From positions 52,579-116,578 of the forward strand of contig SAXG01000101.1 of NCBI GenBank assembly GCA_012932865.1: DNA of 64,000 nt. Direction: 5' to 3'. The stretch's first letter is position 1; each line of letters opens with the position of its first letter. The notes under the pieces were generated by a model, which saw only the letters and a program-made list of their open reading frames with translations, was not told the DNA's origin and searched no databases. The DNA comes from Amylostereum areolatum (Eukaryota > Basidiomycota > Agaricomycetes > Russulales > Stereaceae). This document shows positions 21,564-31,927 of the stretch, in pieces. A program made the translations under genes and the position numbers.

Positions 21564-23850
21564 ATGTTCGCTCCTCTCTTCGTCCCCGTCTTTTTGCTCC
21601 TTGGTCGTCTTTCGTCTTGCAAGGTGTTTACAGACCCTGCTCAGCTTCAGAACTCGCAGTATGACTTCGTCGTCATCGGAGGTGAGTAGTTTTGTCAGTC
21701 AGTTCGCGTCCCATCGTCGATATTCACGAATGTGATCCTATCAGGTGGAACAGCAGGGAATGTGGTTGCATCCCGACTGAGCGAAAATGCGTCGGTGTCC
21801 GTCCTTATCATCGAAGCAGGTAGCAAGTGCGTCCTTCATACAACGCGATTGAGAAAATGCTGATGTCTCTCGAACAAGTGATGAAGGCATAGAAGAGCTT
21901 CAGATCCCGTTTACAGCCTCCGGCGTCCTAACAAACGTGTCTCTGATATGGAACTACACCACTGTTCCTCAGAACGCACTCGGGCGGCGCTCTCTTCCAT
22001 ACACACGCGGTCGTGTTCTCGGAGGGTCGAGTTCCATCAGTGCGTGACATATCAGCCAACCTTGAGCTTGATTCCTAGACTGATATATGTGATGATCGTA
22101 TTCAGACCTGCTGTTCTTCACCCGGGGCTCTCGGGATGACTTTGATCGTTTCGCCAACGTTACAGGAGACGAAGGGTGGTCATGGAGCAAGATGTTCCCG
22201 TTCATGTTGAAGGTGAGCCTGCGCGGTCCATCGGGGTGTGAGGGTCCTAAACCCGCAAAAGGCAGAGACATTTACTCCACCGGTTGATCATCGCAATATC
22301 ACCGGAGAATTCAATGCCTCCGTCCACGGTACTAACGGCCCCCTTCTCACGACTCTATCCGCATCCCCAGGTGACTTCGACGCTCCAAATTTGGAAACAA
22401 CGCAAGTGGACCCCGGCCAATTCCCGTTCAATCTCGACAGCAACTCCGGCGACACGATTGGCCTTTGTGAGCCATTTCTTCTGCCTGAGGCAAATGTGGT
22501 CTGACATATATTCGTAGCGTGGATACAGTCGACCAGCGGGAATGGTATACGCAGTAGTTCGGCGACGGCGTACCTTCACCCTGCACTGGGCCGGCAGAAT
22601 CTAGACCTCCTTCTCAACACCCAAGTAACTCGAATCCTGCCCACCAACCACCAAAGCTCCTCCGTCCCAGACTTGCGTGTCGTTGAGTTTGCGCGAAACA
22701 GCTCGTGTGCGTATATGCCGATTTCTAAGGAAGCGGGCAACGGTTGAACTGTCCTAGGCGAGCGCTTCACTGTGCGGGCGTCGAATGAAGTTATCCTGTC
22801 GGCCGGGCCTGTAAACACCCCCCAGCTCCTCCTTCTGAGTGGAATCGGCAATCCACAACACCTGAAGTCCATGGAAATCCCAATTTTGGTAAACTTGCCA
22901 GGCGTCGGACAGAACCTCCAAGACCACCCCCTCATGGCTGCTCAGTGGCACGCTAACCCCAACGACACGCTCGACGACATTACACGCAACGCTACGCTGG
23001 CTGCTGACCTTTTGGACCAGTGGGAGACGACCAGGACGGGTATCTTTGCGGGTGTGGGAGCCGGCCAGTTCATATGGTCTCGTCTTGCTGCAAACTCGAG
23101 CATCTTCGGAGAAGTGGGCGACCCCTCTGCAGGCCCGACCTCTGCGCATTTCGAGATCGTACCCGGTGTGCGTCCAATATCGCGCCCTCTCTCGTTCAGC
23201 GTTGAGACCTTTTCTTCTCAGAACCTCTTCGTGTCCTACACCGATCCAACGCCTGCGAACGGGACTTTCGCAAGTGCGGCTCTTGGCGTATCTTCGCCCC
23301 TCTCCCGTACGTCCGTGTCTACGCCGTTTGCTTTGGTGCTCACGTCACATACCCGACAGGCGGTTCCATCACATTGAAATCGTCTGATCCTTTCGACTCC
23401 CCCAACATCGATCCGGCGTTTTTTGAGAGTCCTGTGGACGTTTCCGTCATGGTCCAGGCGCTTCGGACCGCTGAGGCCTTTTATTCCTCCAAGCCGTTCG
23501 AGGGTATCGTATTTCAGAGCCTACTTAATGGCACCACTGACGAAGAACTCGCTGCATACGCTCGAGCGCACGTGACATCCTTCTGGCACACCTGCTGCAC
23601 CGCGAGCATGGGTCGAGAAGGGGACGATAAGACCGTGGTCGGTCCTGACCTGCGCCTGGTTGGTGCCCGTGGCTTGCGCGTGGTGGATGCTTCTGTCTTC
23701 GTACGCGCCTTCTCCCCGTCTTTTCCCCGCCGTCTTCCTTTCACTGAGTTTGTTCTCCAGCCTTTCATCCCGGCAGCTCATCTTCAAGCCCCGGTTTACG
23801 CCATCGCTGAACGCGCTGCCAGGATCATCCAAGGTGATTGGTCCATATGA
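21564..23850 (+). CDS. GMC oxidoreductase (GMC-2), aryl-alcohol-oxidase type
   Basis: ATG 21564 opens a hydrophobic signal-like start (MFAPLFVPVFLLLGRL). It is followed by the FAD ADP-binding motif GGGTAGN split by an intron, LIIEAG, IWNYTTVPQ, the first GMC signature area RGRVLGGSSSI, FFTRGSRDDFDR, the second signature GPVNTPQLLLLSGIG, LPGVGQNLQDHP, and the catalytic-end blocks WHTCCTASMG and PFIPAAHLQAPVYAIAERA, with TGA at 23848-23850. Two His positions in the last two blocks correspond to the GMC active site. Such enzymes oxidise aryl or other alcohols with FAD and O2. It is probably secreted or luminal. One junction near 22705-22758 only fits with a GC donor. It is the best intact homologue of the relic at 10.8-12.7 kb. 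Confidence 0.88.
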
Positions 23851-25086
23851 CCTAATCCTCCTGGGAACGATCGTTGTTTCTCGTTACGCTTCCGGCTTTT
23901 TTCTACCCGGGTTTCCAGTCATCGTTGATGTTTCTTCACATAAATGTATCACGATGTTGCTTTCGTTGAGGATAGAGTGGAAACCTCCTGAGTTACCGCC
24001 CTGATGCCATCGCAGATGGTCGGATTCGGTGCAGCGGCAGGGCGATTGTTCGCGATGATATTCCGTGGGCCTGCCAGTGTAAGGCTACTCCCACCGGACG
24101 CGTATAAGGTTTGGACTCTATCTGTATTAGCATGACTCCCGCAAACTTCTCACCCCACTTTTGCTCTCAGCTGGATGAAAGCAACACCTCCCGCTACCAG
24201 AAGACCTTGATGGAACATCTTCCTGATCTCTTCCTCTTTTACTATTTAGGAACGAGGGTATGTAGTCCTGGGCGGTCGTGCTGCGGAGCGGGATCGTATC
24301 AGCGGTCCGTTGCTTCGGTGTTCCGCATCCTCGGGTTTCAATAGGTAGTGACGTCCTGATCCGAGCCGAACCGGTACTAGACCGCGATTCGTCCTACATG
24401 AGTGGCGAGCCGGTTTTTCGGACCTCAAGTATACTTGCGTCTTGGCAGGACGCTGCACGCATCCCTGGTGGGCGGCGTTTTGCACTGGTCTTGGAATTGG
24501 TAGACTCATCCGCGCAATCCACATCTACGCTACCAAACCCTTTGGGGCACCAAGAACAGCACCTGCCAGTTTCCGCGTTATTCGGTACCGTTGACCGTTG
24601 TTCCCCTTCCCTCCGAGTCTGCCAATGATACCGATGACTTCTGAGGTGTAGAGCGTGGAACAAGAGACCCGAAGGTCAGTCTCATTGCGTAGGCAGTGCC
24701 AACTCTGGTTTCGCAACTCTCACGTTCGTTAACCCCGTCAAGCAACGTAGCGGTGATGTCTGAAATTTTTCTTGACGATGCTCATCGTCGCAGAAGACTG
24801 CATCTGAATGTACGCATTGGATCCATGGTGCCTCGCTGTCCTCATTGCCTCCGACTGACTTGGGGGACTAGTGGCAGCGATGCCTTGATATGATATCACA
24901 GGTCCGCACTCGGCGAGTCAAGAAACTTGAAACTCTCTTGTCGTTGAAAAAATTGCCTCATCGTCACAAATCGGTGAGACGTATCTTACGAAAGATGATA
25001 CCGTTCGTTCACGTCGACCTATTTAATAGCGGTTTGCACGGTTTGCACTTGCGATTCAACAGGATCTCTTAGCCTTCGACACTACT
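23851..25086. other. 1.2-kb spacer, no gene recognised
   Basis: Short open frames on both strands resemble no family I know and do not splice into one another. The right end must hold the promoter of UbiA copy B. Confidence 0.5.
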
Positions 25087-26139
25087 ATGGCATCCCTCGC
25101 AACTTCTGCCGCTTACACAGCGTACACCGCGTTCTTATTTACCAAGTCTGACATCAAGACAACAGTAATTCCAGTCGTACGTCCCAATCGTCGACGAAGG
25201 GCTCGCCATCCTCATACTGACGACGTTCTGCCCTTTGCTCGCCGCAGTCGTTCTTCGCGGTCGCTGCCGCACCCATAGTCAATTGGTCGCATCTGCCCCA
25301 TGTTGTCTTTTGGATATGGCTTCACGTTCTTCAATTCGATGTGTCTAACCAGACCATGGACCCGGAGGAAGACGGGCGCAACAAACGCGATCGGCCTCTT
25401 CCCTCCGGCCGTATAACGCTTCGCAGTGCAAGAATACTTCGTTGGGCTCTCGTCCCGGCCTGCTGGGCGCTGTCTGCGTGCTACAGCCTCGAGACCATTT
25501 ACGCGAGCGTTGCGCTTGTCACGCTCACCGTAATTTATGACGAGCTGCACGCACACGCCGGGCACTGGACTGTCCGGAACACGGTCAACGCCCTCGGGTT
25601 TGCCTCGTTTGAAGTTGGTGCCACGCTCGTTGCAGGTACACAGACATTTACTATCACATTCGTGCCCGGGTGCTGATGCGATGGCTCGCATCCAGGATCC
25701 AATCCGCACGCGCTTGATAGCACAGGTATCCTCGCCGTATGCATCAGCGCTGGTATATTCGCCACGACTATACATGCACAAGACTTCAAGGACACAGACG
25801 GAGACCGTGCCATTGGTCGCCGGACTGTTCCCATCGTCTACCCCAAGTTCGCCCGGTGGACCGTGATCGTTCCCCTGTTCCTATGGTCGGCCAGTCTCTC
25901 ATTGGTATGGAAGCTCGATAGCGCGACTGCGGCGGCATTCATTGGACTCGCGTTGTTTGTCGGCGGCCGGTTCCTATCCCTAGGGAGCGTTGCTGAACAT
26001 CAGGTTTCCTTCTACTGGTACAATGTAAGTCCACGTGGATATCATCAACTTAAACCGAGGGTACTGATATAGCCTTCAGGTGTGGCTTTCCGCGGCACAC
26101 GTGTTTCCTGGATATTACAGGTTGTGGGGGCATATATGA
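25087..26139 (+). CDS. UbiA-superfamily membrane enzyme, copy B
   Basis: Exons 25087-25176, 25248-25635, 25696-26024 and 26080-26139 (90/388/329/60 nt) give 288 aa. The N-terminus MASLATSAAYTAYTAFLFTK matches copies A and C. Motif 1 is NQTMDPEED then NKRDRPLPSGR, and here the first Asp is kept (NxxxDxxxD). Motif 2 is QDFKDTDGD then RRTVP. The C-terminus VWLSAAHVFPGYYRLWG also matches. The protein is an integral membrane diphosphate-binding enzyme, either a prenyltransferase or a UbiA-type terpene cyclase. It lies between GMC-2 and GMC-3 on the same strand, so it is the copy best embedded in the putative cluster. Confidence 0.9.
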
Positions 26140-27083
26140 GATCACTGTCATCATAAGTCGTTGTCGTACCGACTCGGGCTAGATGTGTGACCGGGAGTGG
26201 GTGTACAGTAATACTACCAGTCTATCACCGCCTGGACAGAATAACTTTATGGTGGGAAGGTCATTGCCGCGCCACAGTGTGGGACCCGGGCCTACAACGG
26301 GCCTGTCCAGGTATATGTACACCCTTTTCGGAAAGATGTTGACGACCATGATTGGACAGGACGATTGATTCATGAACACGGATTCTGAGCGGGAGCCGCG
26401 GTGTAGGATTGGTGTAGGATTAGGAAACAGGGCACCTCCATTCTAGTGAGGGGCATATTACATAAGCTTGCGCCGACCCGAAGACGATGAGGGGCAGGAG
26501 GGGGCAGGCTGCCTTGATGTGAGGGTTCGTTCGGGGTGGATCTAGATCCAGCTTCTTCAGCGAGCGCTCAAAGCTTCTCGATACCTGCCACAGCAAATCC
26601 GGGGCGGTTGGCCCTGACGGGGAAATGCGAGGGGAAAGGGTGATGGAAAAGGAAAGGATTTCCAACTCAATTGCACAAAGGGGGAAAGGCGCAGAAGTGC
26701 ATATCCCGATCAGAAAATATCAACATTTTCCTGGAGTGCGCCTTTCCCGGTCGGGAGATGATAGCTTTTCCCCGAATATATGCCTTTCCCCCTTTGTGAA
26801 ATGTTGGGGATTTTCTTTCTTTCCCATCACCCTTTCCAGCCCTTTCCCCCCGCCTTTCCCCGTCAGGGCTAATAGCCCCAGGTTTGCTGTGTGCGGACCG
26901 GTAGACGTTTGCATCGCCGGACAGCGAGATCTCCCACGGGCCACGGCCACCATCGAGCGCCGTCCCATCGCCCGAGGACTTGGTTCGTTCCCGTCCGTTC
27001 TATGCTTCCCGCCTGTTTGCTTTAAGTATGCTCGTGCTCGCCTTCCCTGTCCTTTCAACCCACTCGTCAACATCTTCTTCACC
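26140..27083. other. Spacer with two inverted-repeat structures
   Basis: No gene is visible. Around 26198-26324 GGGTGTACA and CCTGGACAG recur as inverted copies (CTGTCCAGG, TGTACACCC), making a nested palindrome. A longer fold-back element occupies 26611-26869. The right end holds the GMC-3 promoter. Confidence 0.5.
26611..26869. mobile_element. Fold-back/MITE-like element, ~90-bp imperfect arms
   Basis: The left end GCCCTGACGGGG (26611-26622) is exactly inverted at the right end (26858-26869). Beyond it the arms remain complementary for about 90 bp with small gaps: GGGAAAGGGTGATGG and CACAAAGGGGGAAAGGC on the left, CCATCACCCTTTCC and GCCTTTCCCCCTTTGTG on the right. The centre is about 95 bp. 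There is no ORF. Flanks differ, so no target duplication is clear. Confidence 0.6.
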
Positions 27084-30000
27084 ATGACCGCTCGCGTGGA
27101 ACAAGTTTCTGGGAAGACTTTTGATTACATTGTCCTTGGTGTGTCCTCAACTACACATGTCACTCGACCCAGGTCGTCTGACCGACGCATCTCTCGGTTT
27201 AGGTGGCGGAGTACGTGTTCGGTACTGCAGGTCTTGATTCACCTCTTCTCAGCTGTCCTACCAGACCACCGGGCTCGTTGTCGCCACACGCCTAACCGAG
27301 GACCCCTCCGTCTCTGTTTTAGTCCTTGAAGCCGGGCTGGCTAACCTCGATGATCCTGAGCTCTGTGTGTGTTTTCCGTATACCGCTCTTCTTTTCTGAC
27401 ATCGTTCCCTTTCGGTCAGTGGCACCCGCCGCCTTCGCGAGCCACTTTGGCAAACCCCAGTATGATTGGGGTTATACCACGGTACGGTCACAACGGTCGC
27501 CCGTGCAATCGTAATTTCAGGTTCTTACCCTTCCTCCCCTCTCAAAGGTTCCTCAGAAGGGCTCTTCTGATCGCTCTGTCTATTGGGCCCGGTATGCTCG
27601 CTCGCCTGCAATTCCATCTTCACCCCATCGTCTTACGACTTCGTTGTAGTGGGAAGGGCCTCGGAGGAAGCTCAGGCATCAACTTTTTCCAGTACCATCT
27701 TCCTGCGAAATCCGACGTCGATGGTGCGCACTCCTTAGACACTCTTCGAACTTTTGCTCATTCTCGTGCTTCAGCCTTCGAGAAGCTGGGGAACGCCGGG
27801 TGGAACTGGGATCTCTTCAAGACCTACTACAACAAATCCGAGAAGTTCGAGAAACCTGCCAAAGTTGAAGACACAATGAGCCTCGACCTCAACGAACACG
27901 GAACCCAAGGTCCGTATAGTCAGTGAATATGACCGGTATCATTCTGACGTGTGTTCAGGACCTCTGTCTGTTGCCTATCCTATAACCTTTTCAGGGTTGG
28001 AACCCATATACCACGAGGTTCGTCGACAGCGGTCTCTCATCTTCATCTCTCGATAATCCTGTTCTGATTCCTACAGACTCTTCGCAAAATGGGGATCCAA
28101 CGCGTCGCTGAACCCGTCAGTACTTCTGCTCTCGTGTCTCATCTACTAGCAGCTAACCTTGTCATCCGCAGTTCTCCGGAGACGTGAGCATTCACTTTCA
28201 GCCTGGCAAAGTGTTCTGACATGCCGTGTAGACGAAAGGAACGTGGCTGACGCCTGTGACGATCCACCCGACACAGCGCGTTCGGACCTACGCCGCCAAC
28301 GTTCGTCCCTTCGATTCGTCATGTAGAAACGCGCTAATCAATGTGCTTCAGATGTATCTCAAGCCTGTCTTGTCTCGCGGCAACCTTACTGTTCTCGTGT
28401 CTTCGCATGTATGCGGCATTTCGACGACGACCGTCAGCGACGGCGTGAAGGCTACGTCCGTTACGTTCGTGAACGAGGGCAAGTCATACGAGGCTTTTGT
28501 TCAGAAAGAGGTTATCGTGGCTGCTGGGTAAGTGCGCCCCGATTGTGGAGATGGACTCGTGTAAACCTTTGCCTCCACAGCGCTATCGGTTCCCCCCAGG
28601 TATACCCATTTTGCTCTCTTACTTGGGTTGGCCCTGTTCTCACGGAGCATAGATACTGGAACTGTCAGGCATCGGCAGCGATGCAGTTTTGAAGAAGGTT
28701 GGCATAGACGTTAAAGTGAACCTTCCAGGCGTAGGCAACAACGTCCAGGAGCATGTATTCACCGGTGCTAGCTATGGTGCGCACCTTAACCTGACAAAGC
28801 CGCAGATCGTCTGATGAATTGAAACAGAGATGCGCGACGATGTCAAGGACCAGTTCTTGACGTTTGACTGCCTGAGGGATCCTACCGAGAAAGCCAAGCA
28901 AGAGGAACTCTAGTATGTCACATCTGTCTGATACGGGGAGTCTGCCTCTGATCTATGCGGTTTATAGCAAGAACGGCGGCACAAGCGTTTTCGGCATGTC
29001 GTCTATCTGCATGACCTTCCTGCCGCTCTCTTCTTTTTCCTCCAACGCGTCTGCCCTTCAAGATGATCTTCGCAAGAGCATCAAAGCCGGCGTTGATGCT
29101 AACAAGTTTTCTCCCGCGTTGCAGAAGCAGTACAAGATACAGCTTGAGCACCTGGACAAGAAGGAACCCAGCTGCGAGGTTGTTTGCGTCCAAGGATATT
29201 CACCGGCCCCGAGTATGCGCTCTGACACTGATTCTCCCCGCACGCTGATCAGCGTGGTTAATAGACCTTCCTGACCCTCAGAAAAAATATGTGTCAATGT
29301 GCTCTTTCATCAATCATCCGTTTTCCCGTGGGGAGATCGTGAGTCCTTTGTTGCCGCTTAACTCCTCTACGAGCTTGACGCCATTGGAAGCACATTTCCT
29401 CGCAAGACCCTCTCCAGCCCCCCCTCATCGACCCCCACTACTTTGAGCAGGCGTATGGTACGTTCTCTCCCCATCGCTGCTATAATGAACTGATAGGAGA
29501 CCATCGCAGATATGCACTCGTTCGTCGAGTTGATCAAGTTCAACCGCCGCGTTGTTGAGCAGGAGCCTATGAAAAGTATCCTGACCGGCACGTTGCTTTT
29601 TGCCCCTTTCGTTTATGCGTCTTCTAATCTGCCCGGTCACCAGGCAAGGAGCTGAACCCCGGTCTCGAGTATCAGACCGATGCGGAGATCGCAGGCATGC
29701 ATGGGTCTTATAACGTTCTCTCATACTTTTGACTTATCGTGTTCTACAGAATGGCTGGCAAAGAACCATGTCACTACGTACCGTATGTGGCCCCAGGCTT
29801 GCCTTCCTTGACGCGCGTGACATGTGCTTTAGATACCATTGGTTCCTGCTCCATGCTGCCGCGCGAAGATGGCGGCGTCGTGGACACCCGCCTGAAGGTG
29901 GGTTTTGCGGACAACCGGCCTGAATCCTCGGCTCCTAACGTGCCTTCGTCAGGTTTACGGGACGTCCAACATCCGCGTCGTCGACGTCTCGGTCCTTCCG

Positions 30001-30193
30001 GTCCACATCGGTGCTCACTTGCAAGGTACGTTCACCGCTTCGCCTGACCGACCGATTGTTGACAGAGACGCAGCCACTGCCTATGCTCTCGGGGAGATAG
30101 GTAGGTGCTTCGTGGTTACTCTCACCCTTCTCTGCTCACGAAACCTGCTTATCAGCTGCCGACATCGTCAAGGGCAACATCTTCAAGGCCTGA
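27084..30193 (+). CDS. GMC oxidoreductase (GMC-3)
   Basis: Very intron-rich gene from ATG 27084 to TGA 30191-30193. Motifs in order: FDYIVLGGG with TTGLVVATRLTED and VLVLEAG (FAD fold), SHFGKPQYDWGYTTVPQ, GKGLGGSSGINFFQY (first GMC signature), GAIGSPQILELSGIG (second signature), LPGVGNNVQEHVF, HISSQDPLQPPLIDPHYFEQ, HTIGSCSMLPREDGGVVD, and YGTSNIRVVDVSVLPVHIGAHLQ with TAYALGEIAADIVKG. Both active-site His blocks are present. The glycines GGG are encoded on an 8-nt exon (near 27203-27210). One intron near 29694-29750 fits only as GC-AG. The joint at about 29457-29500 does not resolve without a GC donor or a lesion, so intactness there is uncertain. Unlike GMC-2 it shows no signal peptide. Role: FAD-dependent oxidation of an alcohol or sugar-like substrate. 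Confidence 0.82.
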
Positions 30194-31927
30194 ACGCGTC
30201 GTCAACATGGAGTTTGAAACATCGCCTGAGATATATGGTTGGTTCCGAGTGGAGGAGGCCCCGGTCGTGACGAGCAATATGGCAATGACTCGGGATTGAA
30301 TTGTACTTGTACTATGATGTGTTTTACCGCAACCAAGCTCAGTTGTTTGAGTCAGAACCTGCACTTCCCGAAAACGAAGTTAAACTATATCAACTCTCAA
30401 TGCCGCCCTCTCCAAATAGAAGCCCTGTCGGATACTGTCCATGAATACATGATCACGACTCGCGAAGGGGTGAGTGCGAAAGGGGTAAGCGCGATTTTCC
30501 CCCAGCCGTCAAGCTTCAAGTGGTAGCCACTTTAACAACATGAAGTTTTGTAGTCCAGCTTCAATCGGATCCAGCAACAAGTCGCACACTCCTTTTCATT
30601 CTGAGTGTACAGTAACGTGTGAAAGTGAAGTTACATTTCAAGAAGAGTGGTGTGTCGTCGAGTCGTCGACGTCTCGACTTGTCTCGACGATCCATGGCCC
30701 TTCTTACGTACCTTTCCTACGTGATCGTGAGACTGGCTGGGTACGAGCCTACGAGGCGAGTCTACTTTAATATGGAGGCTATGTAAGGCTATGTACATGA
30801 TACGTAATTGCAGCAGCCCTAGTCTCTCGTAGCCAGACTTAAAAAGTCAAAACAGAAGACAGTCGTTCTGTTTTAAAGCAGCCCGACGACGATAGTCCCT
30901 TACTTACCCATTCTCAGACTATTTTTCTATCTCTCTTCCGCGCTCCACACCTCTCCATCGATTCCATCGTGCCTCGATGTCTGCATCGCAGCAGCGCGCT
31001 CAGCGCTCAGCGCTGAAGCGCTGAACGTCGAACAGCCACAGTGCAATTTCCTTGTGACTGTTGTTAACTTGTTCGGTACCTCCCATTGGCTATACTAGGA
31101 CTAAGTACCGTTCGGTTGGGTCAGCACACAGCGTCTTCGTGCGGGCACGCCTGTGGTTGAGGATACCCTCCTCGAGCTCATAAGGTATCTCCTTTCCCAT
31201 GGCACTAAGTCTATGCTCAAACCGTCATTGATTCATCAAGGGATGCTGACTTTTGCCAACGACAGGACCACCCTCCTACTCAAGTTACCTCCGCCCTCCA
31301 TGGCCCGCGTCGAGCGTCTGTGAATCACGGGCGCGGCTGACGTGTTCAAGGTGCCGTTGTACTGTACAGCTGTTTCCACCAATCGTAGGCGCTTTTCTGA
31401 TTCCTGCCGTCTAGAATCTATTGAGGAAGAATGTACATCGAAGAACGAATACATCATCAACCAATCGTATCACCAGAGCTCGCCGCCGCCGCTCCCAGTA
31501 TCCACAGCCTCGTTCTGAACAGGGTGAAGTATATCTTGAAGAGGCAGATTCTCCGTGTTTGTCCCTAAACACAAATTCGGAAGCGTAGAAACCGCAAGCA
31601 CCGCGTATAAATCAGACTCTCGGGAAGGAGTCTGGCTATGAATCTGATTTGTGAAATAGCTGTAATGTGGTGCCGAGTCGGCCGACGACCTGGAGGCTGG
31701 CCTATTCAATTGAAGTCCTGGCCAGAGGACTCAAGACACCGTTATACACCGTCGGCATTCTTCTGACCCTCCGGACCCCACTGAAGTTGCCATCACCGTA
31801 TTTTCTGCCCTGTTTCACCATTCTGATGTTGCTGTCCATTCAAAAGTATACATATGGGACGCCGCCGGAAAGCACTATAAGACGACATCTCCCACTGGCA
31901 CGGAGCCCAGGCCTTCAACGCGTCAAC
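30194..31927 (+). promoter_or_regulatory. Upstream region of the adenylating reductase
   Basis: No gene is visible in 1.7 kb. The block 31404-31525 (CCGTCTAGAATCTATTGAGGAAG, CAACCAATCGTAT, CCACAGCCTCGTTCTGAAC) resembles 15737-15853 upstream of the DUF6534 gene. Overlapping AGCGCT palindromes occur near 31000-31020. Confidence 0.45.

Noticed and set aside
24000..25000. Possible additional gene between GMC-2 and UbiA-B
   Set aside because: Open frames are short on both strands, match no family, and do not join across plausible introns.
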